A stretch of DNA of 64,000 nt from Nostoc sp. C052 (GCF_013393905.1 NZ_CP040272.1:4708001-4772000), one strand, 5' to 3'. Numbered from the stretch's first letter, positions 18,064 to 28,300 are shown. The notes: generated by a model from the sequence alone, not told the origin. Numbers and translations: made by a program.

Positions 18064-20913
18064 ATGGCTGAAGAACGGAGTTTTCAAGGCGATGGTAGCG
18101 ATGCCTACGGCGGTAAACTACGCCTCCCACCCCAAAATATAGAAGCGGAAGAAGCGATTTTGGGTGGTATTTTGCTAGATCCAGAAGCGATTAGTCGAGT
18201 TAGCGATCGCCTCCTTCCCGAAGCTTTTTACATTAGCGCTCACAAAGATATTTATCAGGCAGCTGTGAGGCTCCACACCCAAGGTAAACCCACAGATTTA
18301 CTCTCAGTTACCAGTTGGCTAACCGACAATGAAATGCTAGTCCGCATTGGTGGCAGAAATAAATTAGCAACTCTGGTAGACCGTACAGTGTCAGCCGTTA
18401 ACATCGACGCCTTAGCAGGGTTGGTGATGGAAAAATATCTGCGGCGACAGTTAATTAAAGCTGGCAATGAAATTGTACATCTTGGTTACGAGACAGAAAC
18501 TGAGTTACCACAGGTTTTAGATCAAGCAGAACAGAAAGTATTCGGCGTTACTCAAGAGCGTCCCCAATCAGGTTTAGTTCACATTTCTGATACTTTAATT
18601 AATAATTTTCAGGATATTGAAGATAGAAATCAAGGCATCGCTTTACCTGGAATTCCCTGCGGATTTTACGATTTAGATGCTATGACTAGCGGCTTTCAGC
18701 GTTCTGATTTGATTATTATCGCGGGCCGCCCATCAATGGGAAAATGCCTAAGCTTTGATTCAGAAATTGTCCTTGGAGATGGACAGATTGCCACAATTGA
18801 AGAATTATATAACCAACGTTATGGCTCATTATTGACGTTAAACAATGATTGGAAATTTACCTTTACTCAACCATCTGCATTTGTAGATGATGGTATCAAG
18901 CCAGTTTTTCGTGTCACTACTCGCTTAGGGCGAACTATTGAAACCACAATCACTCATCCCTATTTAACTATTAAAGGCTGGCAAAGACTAGAAAATCTGA
19001 AAGTCGGTGATAAAATTGCTGTTCCCCGAAAAATAGATGTATTTGGTACAAAAACCATCCGTGAGTGCGAAGTTAAGTTATTAGCTTATTTAATTGGCGA
19101 TGGCGGATTAACTAACTCCAATCCCCGATTTACAAATGGTAATCCATTACTGCAAGCAGATTTTTCGCAAGCAGTTGCAGATTTTGGTGGTTTAATAGTT
19201 CGTTGGGAAACTTCTCAAGTAAAACGCACACCATCACTTTGTATTCGAGGAGATTTAGAATTTATTGCTATTCAAAGACAAGTTTTTGCTGAAAGTTTTA
19301 AATTAGCAATTCAATCGCAGTTATTGACAGGAAAAGAAATAAGTCAATTAGTTGGAGTCAGCCCCACTTTACTTTGTGCTTGGAAGCAAGGGGAGTGTGT
19401 ACCAAATTTAGAAGCTTTTGGTTCATTATGCGAAATTTTACAATTAGATTCAGAAGAGTTTGTATCTCATGGATTTGCCTGTATGAGCAAATCTCGAAAG
19501 AATTCGCTGACACTTTGGTTAGAAGAATTAGGTTTGTGGGGTAAAGATGCTCATTCTAAAACTATCCCAAACATAGTTTTTCAATTAGAGCGATCGCAAA
19601 TAGCCTTATTCCTTAATCGTCTCTTTGCTACAGATGGATGGGCTACGCTGCTTACTAGTGGTCAATCCCAGTTAGGGTATGCAACAGTCAGCGAGAAATT
19701 AGCAAGGCAAATCCAACATCTTTTACTAAGATTTGGCATCATTGCCTCTCTTAGAAAGCGGTCTGTCAAGTATAATAACACCCGCAGAACAGCATGGCAA
19801 TTAGATATTACTGATGCCTTATCTATCAAAACTTTTATTGCAGAAATAGGTATTTTTAGTAAAGAAGAAGCAATCGCAAAAATTGCAGATGCAATATCTA
19901 AAAAAAGATATCAAACTAATCGGGACTTGATACCTGTAGAGATTTGGGAACAAATAGCAGTAGCAAAAGGTAATGAAACTTGGAGTAATTTAGCTAGACG
20001 TGCAGGTATTCAAGGCTATACAAATATGCATGTTGGCAAACGTGCCATAAAGCGGGAAAGACTTTGGATACTAGCCACAACTTTAGATAATTTACCACTT
20101 CAACAGTTAGCAACAAGTGATGTTTATTGGGATGAAATAGTTGCTATTGAGTCAGTGGGAAACAAGCAAGTTTATGACTTAACAATTCCAGAAACACACA
20201 ACTTTGTTGCCAATGATATTTGTGTTCACAATACAGCATTTTGCTTAAACCTTGCTCATAATATTGCCGCTTCTTATAAATTACCAGTTGCTATTTTCAG
20301 CTTGGAAATGTCCAAAGAGCAACTGACGCAACGTCTATTAGCTAGCGAAGCGCAAATTGAAAGTAGTTATTTGCGAACTGGCCGCCTAAGTCAAACACAA
20401 TGGGAACCTTTAAGCCGTGCTATTGGTATCCTTTCGGAGATGCCAATTTATATTGACGACACGCCGAATATTACAGTTACACAAATGCGTAGTCAGTCAA
20501 GAAGACTGCAAGCTGAAATAGGAACTGAATTAGGATTAATTGTAATAGATTACCTGCAATTGATGGAAGGAGCAGGCGATAATCGGGTACAAGAATTATC
20601 AAAAATCACTCGTCAACTCAAAGGTTTAGCGCGTGAATTATCTGTACCAGTTATTGCCTTATCTCAGTTGAGTAGAGGGGTGGAAGCGCGTACTAACAAA
20701 CGCCCGATGTTATCTGATTTGAGAGAATCAGGTTCGATCGAACAGGACGCCGATTTAGTAATAATGTTGTACCGCGATGAATATTACTCTCCCGATACTC
20801 CCGATCGCGGCATTGCAGAAGTTATTATAGCTAAACACCGCAACGGGCCAACGGGTACAGCGAAACTTTTGTTCAATCCACAGTTTACAAAGTTTCAAAA
20901 TTTAAAAATTTAG
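18064..20913 (+). CDS. dnaB: Replicative DNA helicase DnaB interrupted by an in-frame intein
   Basis: The 949-residue precursor consists of the DnaB N-domain (about 18-170), the start of the RecA-like domain up to GRPSMGK (221-227), an intein (228-723) and the rest of the helicase (724-949). After splicing the product would be 453 residues, the normal DnaB size. The intein sits inside the Walker A P-loop, exactly between GRPSMGK and T, so the helicase cannot work until it is removed. The helicase part downstream retains LIVIDYLQLM (Walker B), the conserved ISQLSRGVE-like segment (here ALSQLSRGVEART) and LRESGSIEQDAD. It unwinds DNA at the replication fork and loads primase. It follows rplI on the same strand, and an AlkB-like gene starts 25 bp downstream. 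Confidence 0.95.
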   Translation: MAEERSFQGDGSDAYGGKLRLPPQNIEAEEAILGGILLDPEAISRVSDRLLPEAFYISAHKDIYQAAVRLHTQGKPTDLLSVTSWLTDNEMLVRIGGRNKLATLVDRTVSAVNIDALAGLVMEKYLRRQLIKAGNEIVHLGYETETELPQVLDQAEQKVFGVTQERPQSGLVHISDTLINNFQDIEDRNQGIALPGIPCGFYDLDAMTSGFQRSDLIIIAGRPSMGKCLSFDSEIVLGDGQIATIEELYNQRYGSLLTLNNDWKFTFTQPSAFVDDGIKPVFRVTTRLGRTIETTITHPYLTIKGWQRLENLKVGDKIAVPRKIDVFGTKTIRECEVKLLAYLIGDGGLTNSNPRFTNGNPLLQADFSQAVADFGGLIVRWETSQVKRTPSLCIRGDLEFIAIQRQVFAESFKLAIQSQLLTGKEISQLVGVSPTLLCAWKQGECVPNLEAFGSLCEILQLDSEEFVSHGFACMSKSRKNSLTLWLEELGLWGKDAHSKTIPNIVFQLERSQIALFLNRLFATDGWATLLTSGQSQLGYATVSEKLARQIQHLLLRFGIIASLRKRSVKYNNTRRTAWQLDITDALSIKTFIAEIGIFSKEEAIAKIADAISKKRYQTNRDLIPVEIWEQIAVAKGNETWSNLARRAGIQGYTNMHVGKRAIKRERLWILATTLDNLPLQQLATSDVYWDEIVAIESVGNKQVYDLTIPETHNFVANDICVHNTAFCLNLAHNIAASYKLPVAIFSLEMSKEQLTQRLLASEAQIESSYLRTGRLSQTQWEPLSRAIGILSEMPIYIDDTPNITVTQMRSQSRRLQAEIGTELGLIVIDYLQLMEGAGDNRVQELSKITRQLKGLARELSVPVIALSQLSRGVEARTNKRPMLSDLRESGSIEQDADLVIMLYRDEYYSPDTPDRGIAEVIIAKHRNGPTGTAKLLFNPQFTKFQNLKI
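18745..20232 (+). other. DnaB intein with LAGLIDADG homing endonuclease
   Basis: The intein is 496 residues (228-723 of the precursor). It starts with Cys228 (CLSFDSEIVLGDG, block A). Block B is ETTITHPYL with Thr295 and His298. It ends FVANDICVHN with the C-terminal His-Asn, followed by Thr as the first C-extein residue. All splicing residues are present, so it should be active. Two LAGLIDADG-type motifs, LLAYLIGDGGL (339-349) and FLNRLFATDGW (516-526), mark a homing endonuclease with intact acidic residues. Between them lies a helix-turn-helix-like stretch (about 422-460, TGKEISQLVGVSPTLLCAWK), and a second HTH-like stretch at about 638-680. These may add DNA-binding contacts. Confidence 0.93.
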
Positions 20914-20937
20914 CCAGACTAAATAATTGTTTGAGCA

Positions 20938-21456
20938 ATGAATGAGCCTGATTTATTCATTAATGATGTATTTTTGCTAAATAGTCATTCTCTATTTGAT
21001 AATCTGATATCCATAATTAACTGGGATGAGCGTATACGGGCACGAAAAACAGCTAGCTTTGGTTCACCATATAACTACTCAAACATTTCTTACGACTCAT
21101 GCCCGATACTGAATGAGTTACTTCCTATTATTGATAGGCTTGAAAAAAACTTTGGGTTTCGACCAAACAATTGTTTAGTCAATTACTACACAAATGGTAA
21201 CTCAACAATGGGATTTCACTCCGACTCAATTGATGAACTAATGGACGATACTGGTATCTCTATTATTTCGTTAGGGGCTGAAAGAATCATTACATTTCAG
21301 AATAAACAAGACAAAAGCATTGAACATAGTTACTTACTCAAAAGTGGTTCTCTACTTTTTATGCCTCAGAAGACACAGCAATACTGGAAGCATGGAATTC
21401 TTAAGCAACCAGAAACATTTGGGCGTATCAGTTTGACCTTTAGATTATTGGTATAG
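20938..21456 (+). CDS. AlkB-like 2-oxoglutarate/Fe(II) dioxygenase
   Basis: This 172-residue protein has the AlkB-family metal triad: HSD in MGFHSDS (H94 and D96) and His152 in YWKHGI. The 2-oxoglutarate-binding arginines are Arg163 and Arg169 in GRISLTFR. The substrate-side block NNCLVNYYTNGNSTMG precedes the HxD motif, as in AlkB. Family members oxidatively remove alkyl groups from DNA or RNA bases. Whether this one repairs nucleic acid or modifies another substrate cannot be read. It starts 25 bp after dnaB, so it may share its transcript. Its sequence is richer in A and T than dnaB, which may reflect later acquisition. Confidence 0.85.
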   Translation: MNEPDLFINDVFLLNSHSLFDNLISIINWDERIRARKTASFGSPYNYSNISYDSCPILNELLPIIDRLEKNFGFRPNNCLVNYYTNGNSTMGFHSDSIDELMDDTGISIISLGAERIITFQNKQDKSIEHSYLLKSGSLLFMPQKTQQYWKHGILKQPETFGRISLTFRLLV

Positions 21457-21641
21457 TCGCGGCAATCCGCTCAAAGTTGTAGGTACTTTTTCTCATATTT
21501 TCTAGCTGTACTTCAGTCGCATCTGTAATCTGAAATACCTAATTTTTCTGATAGGACATTGGGCATTGAGAACAGAGAGAATATAAACTTATTTTAATAA
21601 TTCTCCCTTGTCCCCAGTACCCAATCGCCAGTCCCTAGTCG

Positions 21642-22163
21642 CTATTTTACTCCCAGCAATTCCACATCAAAAATTAGAGTTGCGTTGGGTGGAATCACGC
21701 CACCAGCACCACGAGCGCCATAGCCTAACTCAGATGGGATGATTAACTTACGACGACCGCCGACTTTAATGGTGCTAACTCCCTCGTCCCAACCTTTGAT
21801 AACCTGTCCTACGCCTATTTTAAAGCTGAAGGGTTGGCCGCGATCGCGTGAACTATCAAACTGAGTACCATCTTCTAGAGTACCGACATAGTGAACTTCA
21901 ACCGTTTGTCCAGGTTTAGGAGTCGCCCCAGTTCCCTCTGTTAAATCGACATACTTTAATCCAGAGGGGGTAGTTACGACATTAGCATCAGACATAGTAT
22001 TACTCGCAATTAAGATATTGTTTTCAGTTACAGCTGTGGACACTGGCGGCGTTTGGGTTAACTCAGCAGCAATGGCAGTATTCTGTTTACTGCCTACTTG
22101 CCCCACAACCAAAAGCGCAACACATACCAGCATGAACGCCACGCTGAGGAAAATTGGTTTCAA
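21642..22163 (-). CDS. FKBP-type peptidyl-prolyl isomerase, membrane-anchored or exported
   Basis: This 173-residue protein has a hydrophobic N-terminal segment (about 4-21), then a low-complexity Thr/Ala linker to about residue 60. One complete FKBP domain (about 65-173) follows, with VEVHYVGTLEDGTQFDSSRDRGQPF, GQVIKGWDEG and the end motif PPNATLIFDVELL. The start is TTG at 22163: a strong AAGGAG lies 8 nt upstream, and the N-terminal hydrophobic segment begins immediately after. It would catalyse proline isomerisation outside the cytoplasm or in the thylakoid lumen and assist folding there. A small phasin-like gene lies 78 bp upstream on the same strand. Confidence 0.9.
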   Translation of the reverse strand: MKPIFLSVAFMLVCVALLVVGQVGSKQNTAIAAELTQTPPVSTAVTENNILIASNTMSDANVVTTPSGLKYVDLTEGTGATPKPGQTVEVHYVGTLEDGTQFDSSRDRGQPFSFKIGVGQVIKGWDEGVSTIKVGGRRKLIIPSELGYGARGAGGVIPPNATLIFDVELLGVK

Positions 22164-22241
22164 AATCAGTTCTCCTTACTTAAGTATCCTGGCAAAAACA
22201 TTACCAACAGGACACAATTAGTTTAAATCAGAAAGGGCATT

Positions 22242-22565
22242 TTAACGCCAAAGCTTATTTTCTAAATCGCGCAATTGCCGCTCTAAACGGTCAATCCTAC
22301 CCCGCAGTTCGTCCACTTCTGACTGGCGAGCCACCCCCAAATCCTGCATCATATTTCGCATTTGCCGCTGCATTTGGATATCGAAGTTTCCCTGTTCCGA
22401 CTTTAACTGCTGGGCAATATCATCTATTACTGCCTTGGCTTGCTCAGGATTGAGCTTACCGTCTTTAACTAAATCATCGCTGACTTGCCGTAGTTTTTCT
22501 GCGACTATAGACGTTGTGCCAAGACCCACCATCATTAGCTGTTGTAACCAGTTGTTGTTGTCCAT
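22242..22565 (-). CDS. Small phasin-like coiled-coil protein
   Basis: This 107-residue protein is almost entirely helical. The N-terminal half (NWLQQLMMVGLGTTSIVAEKL) resembles the start of phasin and polyhydroxyalkanoate-regulator-like proteins. The last 35 residues (RQSEVDELRGRIDRLERQLR) form a heptad coiled coil ending in NKLWR. Such proteins are widespread in cyanobacteria and are often annotated as hypothetical or phasin family; a role on storage granules is not proven. ATG start with GGGAG upstream. It lies 78 bp before the FKBP gene on the same strand and may be co-transcribed with it. Confidence 0.75.
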   Translation of the reverse strand: MDNNNWLQQLMMVGLGTTSIVAEKLRQVSDDLVKDGKLNPEQAKAVIDDIAQQLKSEQGNFDIQMQRQMRNMMQDLGVARQSEVDELRGRIDRLERQLRDLENKLWR

Positions 22566-22900
22566 ACTCCCTTCCTCTTAACTTATTAACCAGCTGACCC
22601 CTTGCTCCTGAGTGTAGGCAATCAAGCTTCTTAAAGCGTGGTTATTCTAGCCTACAACTCTATTTTGGCAAATTGGCAAGCACAAGGATAAGGATCGAAG
22701 GTCGTGATTATACAACTCCTCAAGTTTAAGGTTGCCCAAATTTATCTATTTTGCGATGTCAGAGGCGATTCCCCAGAAATTACAAAGCTCACACTCACCG
22801 CAAAGGGTGAATGTGAGTAGTTCATAGGAAGATTTTATCTAGAAGGAGGCTCAAATTTGGAGCGATCGCTGAATATCAGGATTTATCCTTAAACAAGAAG
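22566..22900. other. Intergenic region with a hairpin
   Basis: About 335 bp between two minus-strand genes. The only structure I see is the inverted repeat at 22788-22817 (separate entry). The rest contains no open frame of note. Confidence 0.4.
22788..22817 (-). terminator. Candidate hairpin terminator after the 2TM gene
   Basis: CTCACACTCACCG (22788-22800) pairs with GGGTGAATGTGAG (22805-22817) over 12-13 bp with a 4-nt loop. It lies 84 bp past the stop of the 2TM gene on the minus strand, but only a weak T-rich stretch follows, so terminator function is uncertain. Confidence 0.4.
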
Positions 22901-23311
22901 TTAAATTTGTGTACGCCATTTCTGAAAGGCAATCTCGTAATCCTCTGATTTGCTCTGATAAACACTCCACCAATGGAAAAATAGTCCTAATCCCCATCCT
23001 AATATTGGAAAAATAGCCCAAAAATAACTAGGACTAGTGATTAAGTTTAAGAGAATGAGGAATAAATTCACCGCCAGGAAAGAAACAAAGTGTGTCCAAA
23101 AGGCTCTGCGTCGGAAAGTATTAAATCTGTGTCGTGAACGTTCTTCTTCTTGTTGAGCCAACCACTTTTGTTCAGTTGTTTCCAAAATCTTAGAAGAAAT
23201 ACCTAACTCAGATGCCATTTCTAAAAGCTGTTCTCGTGAAAATTCACCTTTGTCTTTACGAGTGAGTGCTTTTTGCAGGATTTGTTCTACATCTTCAGAA
23301 TCGTAAGTCAT
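22901..23311 (-). CDS. 2TM-domain protein
   Basis: This 136-residue protein has a soluble N-terminal helical part (1-65), which resembles the short domain that precedes many 2TM segments: EDVEQILQKAL and FSREQLLEMASELGIS. Two membrane helices follow (about 70-91 and 95-113) with the aromatic-rich end GLFFHWWSVY, and a short charged tail closes the protein. This matches the 2TM domain family seen next to or fused with signalling proteins. Its biochemical function is unknown. ATG start at 23311; a moderate purine-rich ribosome site precedes it (AAGGTAATTAAA). It has no obvious partner in the window. Confidence 0.78.
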   Translation of the reverse strand: MTYDSEDVEQILQKALTRKDKGEFSREQLLEMASELGISSKILETTEQKWLAQQEEERSRHRFNTFRRRAFWTHFVSFLAVNLFLILLNLITSPSYFWAIFPILGWGLGLFFHWWSVYQSKSEDYEIAFQKWRTQI

Positions 23312-23784
23312 TTTAATTACCTTATAAGTTTGTGTGTAAATGCGCCTTTGATTTCACGAAATTATCAATCCGCTTCGTTCAATTCAGTTAGCAAATGCAT
23401 CCACATTTTGCACCCAATACTTAGTTACATTCGCAACACTATTATTTTCTCACAATTGATTTATGGCTACTGTATTTGTCAATACCTCTATAATTGCTTT
23501 GATGAGTGCGATCGCTTTTGGTAGCTCGATTCCAGGTAAAGAACCAACTACATCTTGCTGCCTCAATCGAGTAAATATCGCTGAAATAAGTCTTTGAAAT
23601 TTCCGCAAATATTAAATTTAATGGAAGATTTAAGATATCAGGAAGGGTGTACGCTACCTAGTAGTCTGTCAAGTTTAATTTGATAGGTTCGTAGTTTGCG
23701 CTTTAGTACAAACTATAAACAATCCACACCCCTCAATTATTTCTTGATAGACCAGTGGGAATGCGTCAATAGAGGACTCAATCA
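23312..23784. other. Divergent intergenic region with one GTA-N8-TAC box
   Basis: About 470 bp between the 2TM gene (leftward) and parA-like gene (rightward). It holds a GTATTTGTCAATAC sequence at 23472-23485 (see findings) and HIP1-like GCGATCGC at 23508. GAGGA precedes the ParA ATG. Confidence 0.4.
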
Positions 23785-24669
23785 ATGGGATATGTAATTG
23801 CTACTGCAAATATGAAAGGTGGCGTTGGTAAAACCACTCTCACAGTCAATTTAGCTACCTGTTTAGCTAAAAATCATGGCAAGCGAGTGCTTGTCCTTGA
23901 TTTAGATAGCCAAATTAGCGCCACACTCAGTTTGATGTCGCCTTTAGATTTTGCCAAGCGCCGTAAACAAAGCAAGACGTTTAGGTATCTGATAGACGAA
24001 GTTATCAATCCAGATCCACAAGCAAAACTCACAATTCAGGATATCATTCAATCCCCGGTTTGTAATCTTCCCGGACTGGATTTATTACCAGGAGACATTG
24101 ATTTATATGATGAATTTGTTGTTTCAGAAATGCTGCATAAGCAAGCAACTGCTTTGGGTGAACAGGACTTTGAAACTATTTGGAATCGCTTTGAAAGGGT
24201 TTTGATCAATAACATCTTAAAACCAGTACGTCAAGAATATGATTTTATCCTGCTCGATTGTGCCCCTGGCTATAATCTATTAACTCGTAGCGCTTTGGCT
24301 GCCAGTGATTTCTACATACTTCCTGCTAAACCAGAACCATTATCTGTAGTAGGTATTCAACTGCTAGAAAGACGGATTGCTCAATTAAAAGACAGTCATG
24401 GACATGAAACAAAAATAGATATAAAAATGCTGGGAATCGTATTTAGTATGTCCAGTGCCAACCTGCTCACTGGTAGATACTACAAACAGGTAATGCACCG
24501 CGTTGTTGAAGATTTTGGTGTAGAAAAAATTTGTAAGGTACAAATACCAGTTGATGTCAATGTTGCTAAGGCTGTTGATAGTTTTATGCCAGCTGTTTTA
24601 AATGCTCCCCAATCAGCAGGTTCAAAAGCATTCTTTCAGTTAACTCAAGAGTTGTTGCAAAAGCTGTAG
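23785..24669 (+). CDS. ParA-family ATPase without a ParB partner
   Basis: This 294-residue deviant-Walker P-loop ATPase has KGGVGKTT at 11-18 with the signature second lysine (K11), LVLDLDSQ around 36-42 (Walker A'), and LLDCAPGYN as Walker B. ParA/MinD-family proteins position plasmids, chromosomes or protein complexes by ATP-driven surface gradients. No ParB, parS-like repeat or McdB-like small gene is recognisable nearby, so it may be an orphan positioning protein (cargo unknown) or a relic of an integrated plasmid. The ATG at 23785 is preceded by GAGGA at 10-12 nt. Confidence 0.87.
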   Translation: MGYVIATANMKGGVGKTTLTVNLATCLAKNHGKRVLVLDLDSQISATLSLMSPLDFAKRRKQSKTFRYLIDEVINPDPQAKLTIQDIIQSPVCNLPGLDLLPGDIDLYDEFVVSEMLHKQATALGEQDFETIWNRFERVLINNILKPVRQEYDFILLDCAPGYNLLTRSALAASDFYILPAKPEPLSVVGIQLLERRIAQLKDSHGHETKIDIKMLGIVFSMSSANLLTGRYYKQVMHRVVEDFGVEKICKVQIPVDVNVAKAVDSFMPAVLNAPQSAGSKAFFQLTQELLQKL

Positions 24670-25372
24670 CCCTACTTAATCATTGATGAGCTACACGATT
24701 TCCGACTTATCGAACAGAATTCAGTAGTCAGGAGCGGAGCGCATTGGTGTCAACTTAACGTGAAAGCAAGTCTAGAACCAGCTTTTAGATTGCCTCGTTC
24801 CCAGTCTCCGACTGGGAATGCTCGTCTTTGAGGCTCCGCCTCTCTTACTGGTGCCAGAGCCACCAGAGCAGCGTTTCCAGCCGGAGGCTGGAAACGAGGT
24901 CTTAAAAGAGTTTTAGCTTAAGTTGACACAAATGAGCGGGGCGTAGCCCATTCTGACTTCTGAATTCTTCAAGAAATTAGAAATATGAGTAAAAATGAAT
25001 GTAGAGACGTGAAAATTAGCGTTTACACAAGGGTTTCTGGCAAATAATAATTAATTTCACCATATATCTATTAAATTAGGTCGAAAATCTCAATATTTCG
25101 ATTTTTATAAAGCTTTTAAGAAAGAGAATTTATACTTACTCAGCAAGAAAAAAGCTACGTAAAACAAATCTCAAATCCCCATTTTAAAATTCTCTATTAA
25201 AAAAAAATTCTTGTAGGTATGGGGTCATTCTAAAATCTAAAATCCACAATTCAGTGACAAATAATTTATCTGTTTCTAAAGTTCAGCAGTTATACGGAAG
25301 CTATAATTAGTGAGATTCAGCTATTGAGTGAAAAGGTAAGTAAATCTCACTAAGAAACTCACTGAGAAACTA
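24670..25372. other. Intergenic region with nested repeats
   Basis: About 700 bp. The left third is a nested pair of dispersed repeats (24711-24964; separate entry). The right part, 24970-25372, is AT-rich and presumably holds the promoter of the permease-GGDEF-EAL gene. No convincing box is visible. Confidence 0.4.
24746..24929. repeat. MITE-like element, 184 bp, inserted in another repeat
   Basis: The ends GTGTCAACTTAA (24746-24757) and TTAAGTTGACAC (24918-24929) are perfect 12-bp inverted repeats. Inside are GC-rich arms (CCTCGTTCCCAG... and ...CTGGAAACGAGG) that also pair. The element interrupts an outer repeat with GAATTCAG and GGAGCGGAGCGCATT on the left and AATGAGCGGGGCGTAGCCCATT and TCTGAATTC on the right. 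The uninterrupted outer repeat occurs at 28763-28815. Confidence 0.7.
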
Positions 25373-28300
25373 ATGGTTAGTAACGATTCTGCGCGGGTAG
25401 AGAACAATCAGCATTTGCTAATACGCCTACCACGGACTCTGAGTTATCTCGAAACCTGGGGCTTTGGGTTAACAGGTCATGTTGGATGGATTGGTACTGC
25501 CCCCATCATTCATGCAGCGTTAGGGCCAAAAGCTATCTTAGTTTGGTTTTTTGGCACGATTATTTCCTTTTTACTTAACTTACAGGTACAAAGTTTAGGT
25601 AGACATTGGCCAGATATCGCTGGAGGAACACCAAACTATACCACAAGGCTATTAAAGAACTTTCCTGTATTAGGCCGTTACGCAGCTTTAGGATACTTTT
25701 TTAGCTGGGCAGCAGCACCAGCATTGTATGCGATTATTCTCACCGACCTAATTAAAGTCAATTTTGAAACATTAGGTATTTCTTGTCCAGAAACTTTATT
25801 AAGAGTTTTATTTACAGCGATTCCTTTTATTTTAGCCTTCAGTGGTACTCGTGCTTTAGCGCTCTTGCATCTGTTTTTTGTGTTTCCAGCGATTTTATTA
25901 ATGTTATTGTTTTGTATTCAAGGCGTATTCTGGTTAGTCTTCTCATCTGCTAGTTTTAAATTGATCTCAACTAGCACACATAGTTTGAGCTTTGAAGAAT
26001 GGGCAAAGTGGTTTTTTTTAGCTAGCTATTCAATTTATGCTTGTGAAACTACTTCTTCTTTTGTTGCTGATAGTCGCCACCCATATAAAACTTTAAAGTT
26101 CTTAACTGTTGCTGCTTGGTTAATTCCTCCAGTGTTTTTAGGTGGTTCTTGGGTATTAATGTGTTCGGCTCAAAATCCCACAATAGGTGACGATACGTTC
26201 TTAAATCTGGTGGCAGCTTCTAAGCCTTTTTGGGGTGAATTTGCCCCCTTTTTAGTAACACTTCTGATTACTATATCTTGCCTTTTAAGTTCTGCTACGG
26301 CAGTTTCTAACTCTCCTCGGATATTATACCAACTTGCCTTCGATCGACAGCTTTCCCCCATATTTGCATTGGTCTCTCGTCAAGGTGTCCTTGGGCCTGC
26401 AATTTTAGTTACCTTTATACTCAGTTTGCTTTGTCTAAATTTGGGAAATGTATCTCAACTTGTCACAGTGGCAGGTACATGTTATCTCATGTCAATTATG
26501 GGATTACATCTGGGATTGTGGCTATGTCGCGGTAAACCCCACGTGTTATGGCCTTGGTGGTCACTGGGTTTTTTCTTGGTAGAAGCGGTAGTGCTAATAG
26601 TGGGAGGTTTAGCTTGGAATTGGAGAGATTTCTTAGTGGGCTTATTATTACCTATTATTCTGATGAGTGGAGATGTAGCGCTACGTCGCCTTAGATTTGC
26701 GCCATTACACCCGAACTGGTGGACACAGCGTTACGATACTAGGTCTACTAGAAATAACCCCGATTTTGTAGTATTACAAGTGATTGTTTTAGTGTCATTA
26801 ATTTGTACTACTGCTACAATCAGTTGGATTATTCGTGATTTTTTAGATAGATTTTCTAATAATCCTCAAAACTCTTTACTAGCTATTTTATTAGTAACAC
26901 TTTCTTTTGCGGGAGTAGCGATCGCTTGCTGGACAACTTTACCACAAATTATTGCTATTGACGAAGCACGCAAACAAGCTAGGAACCTATTTATTACTAC
27001 TCTCGATACTGTTCCAGATACAGTTTTAGTGTTAGATGAAGACGGTACAATCTCTCAAACAAATGCTGCTGCTGAAGAATTATTTCAAACAAGTGTTCAG
27101 CAATTACTTGGACAAAATCTGAATCAAATTCTAATCTGCTATCGTGGCAAACCGGAGCAATGGTCTATTAGAAGTGAGCAAACTTTAAAAATCAACCAAG
27201 GTTTACGAATTGTTGAATCGACTATTTCACAACCATTTAATTCCCAGCTACGGGAGTATATTGTAATTGTGCGTGACATCACGAAGCGGAAGCTAGCAGA
27301 GGAAGAATTAGTCCAGTATCGTTATCAGCTTGAGCAGTTGGTGTTAGAACGCACCATTGAACTTATTAGAGTTAATCAACAACTGCAACAAGACATTATC
27401 AAGCGTCAAGAAGCACAAGAACAATTACTGCATAATAGTCTTCATGATGGTCTAACTGGATTACCTAATCAACGATTGTTTATGGAGCGGGTGCAGCAGG
27501 CAATAGAACATAGTAAACAGGAAAATAATTATTTATTTGCTGTACTTTTCTTAGACCTAGACCGCTTTAAAGTTGTTAATGACAGCCTTGGGCATCTACT
27601 AGGAAATCAACTTTTGATTGCAATTTCTCATCGGCTAAAGTCAGTTTTGCGAGGCGGAGATATAGTTGCTCGTTTTGGTGGAGATGAGTTCACAATCTTA
27701 ATTGAAGAAATTGAGGATATTAGTACCGCCATACAGGTAGCCGAGCGAATTAAAAAGGTTTTAGCTTTGCCATTTCAATTAAATGAGCATCGGGTGTTTA
27801 CTAATGTTAGTATTGGCATTGCTTTAAGTAAAGCAGATTATGAGCAAGCAGCGCAGATTCTACGCGATGCTGATGTGGCAATGTATTGTGCTAAATCACT
27901 TGGTAAGGCACGTTATGAGGTTTTTGATCCCAAGATGCACGAGGGTGCAGCTTTGCTTTTGGAGTTAGAAACTGCTTTACGTCATGCGCTACTCAAGCAA
28001 GAAGAATTTCGCCTGGATTACCAGCCAATTGTTTCACTGACAACTGGTAAAATTATTGGATTTGAGGCCCTGATACGTTGGTATCATCCAGAACGAGGAC
28101 TGATTTCTCCTCAAGATTTTATTCCTCTGGCTGAGGAAACTGGAATGATTGTTAGTATCGGGCAATGGGTGCTGTATGAAGCCTGTCACCAAATGCATAC
28201 ATGGCATAAACAATTTCCTACTTCAACACCTCTGACAATTAGTGTGAATTTTTCTGGTAAACAAATCACGCAACCTGATGTGTTTAAAGAGGTGAAACAT

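Noticed and set aside
24794..24900. GC-rich segment in the parA-GGDEF gap that looked like an RNA gene
   Set aside because: Its paired arms (CGTTCCCAG / CTGGAAACG) and terminal inverted repeats identify it as the interior of a repeat element.
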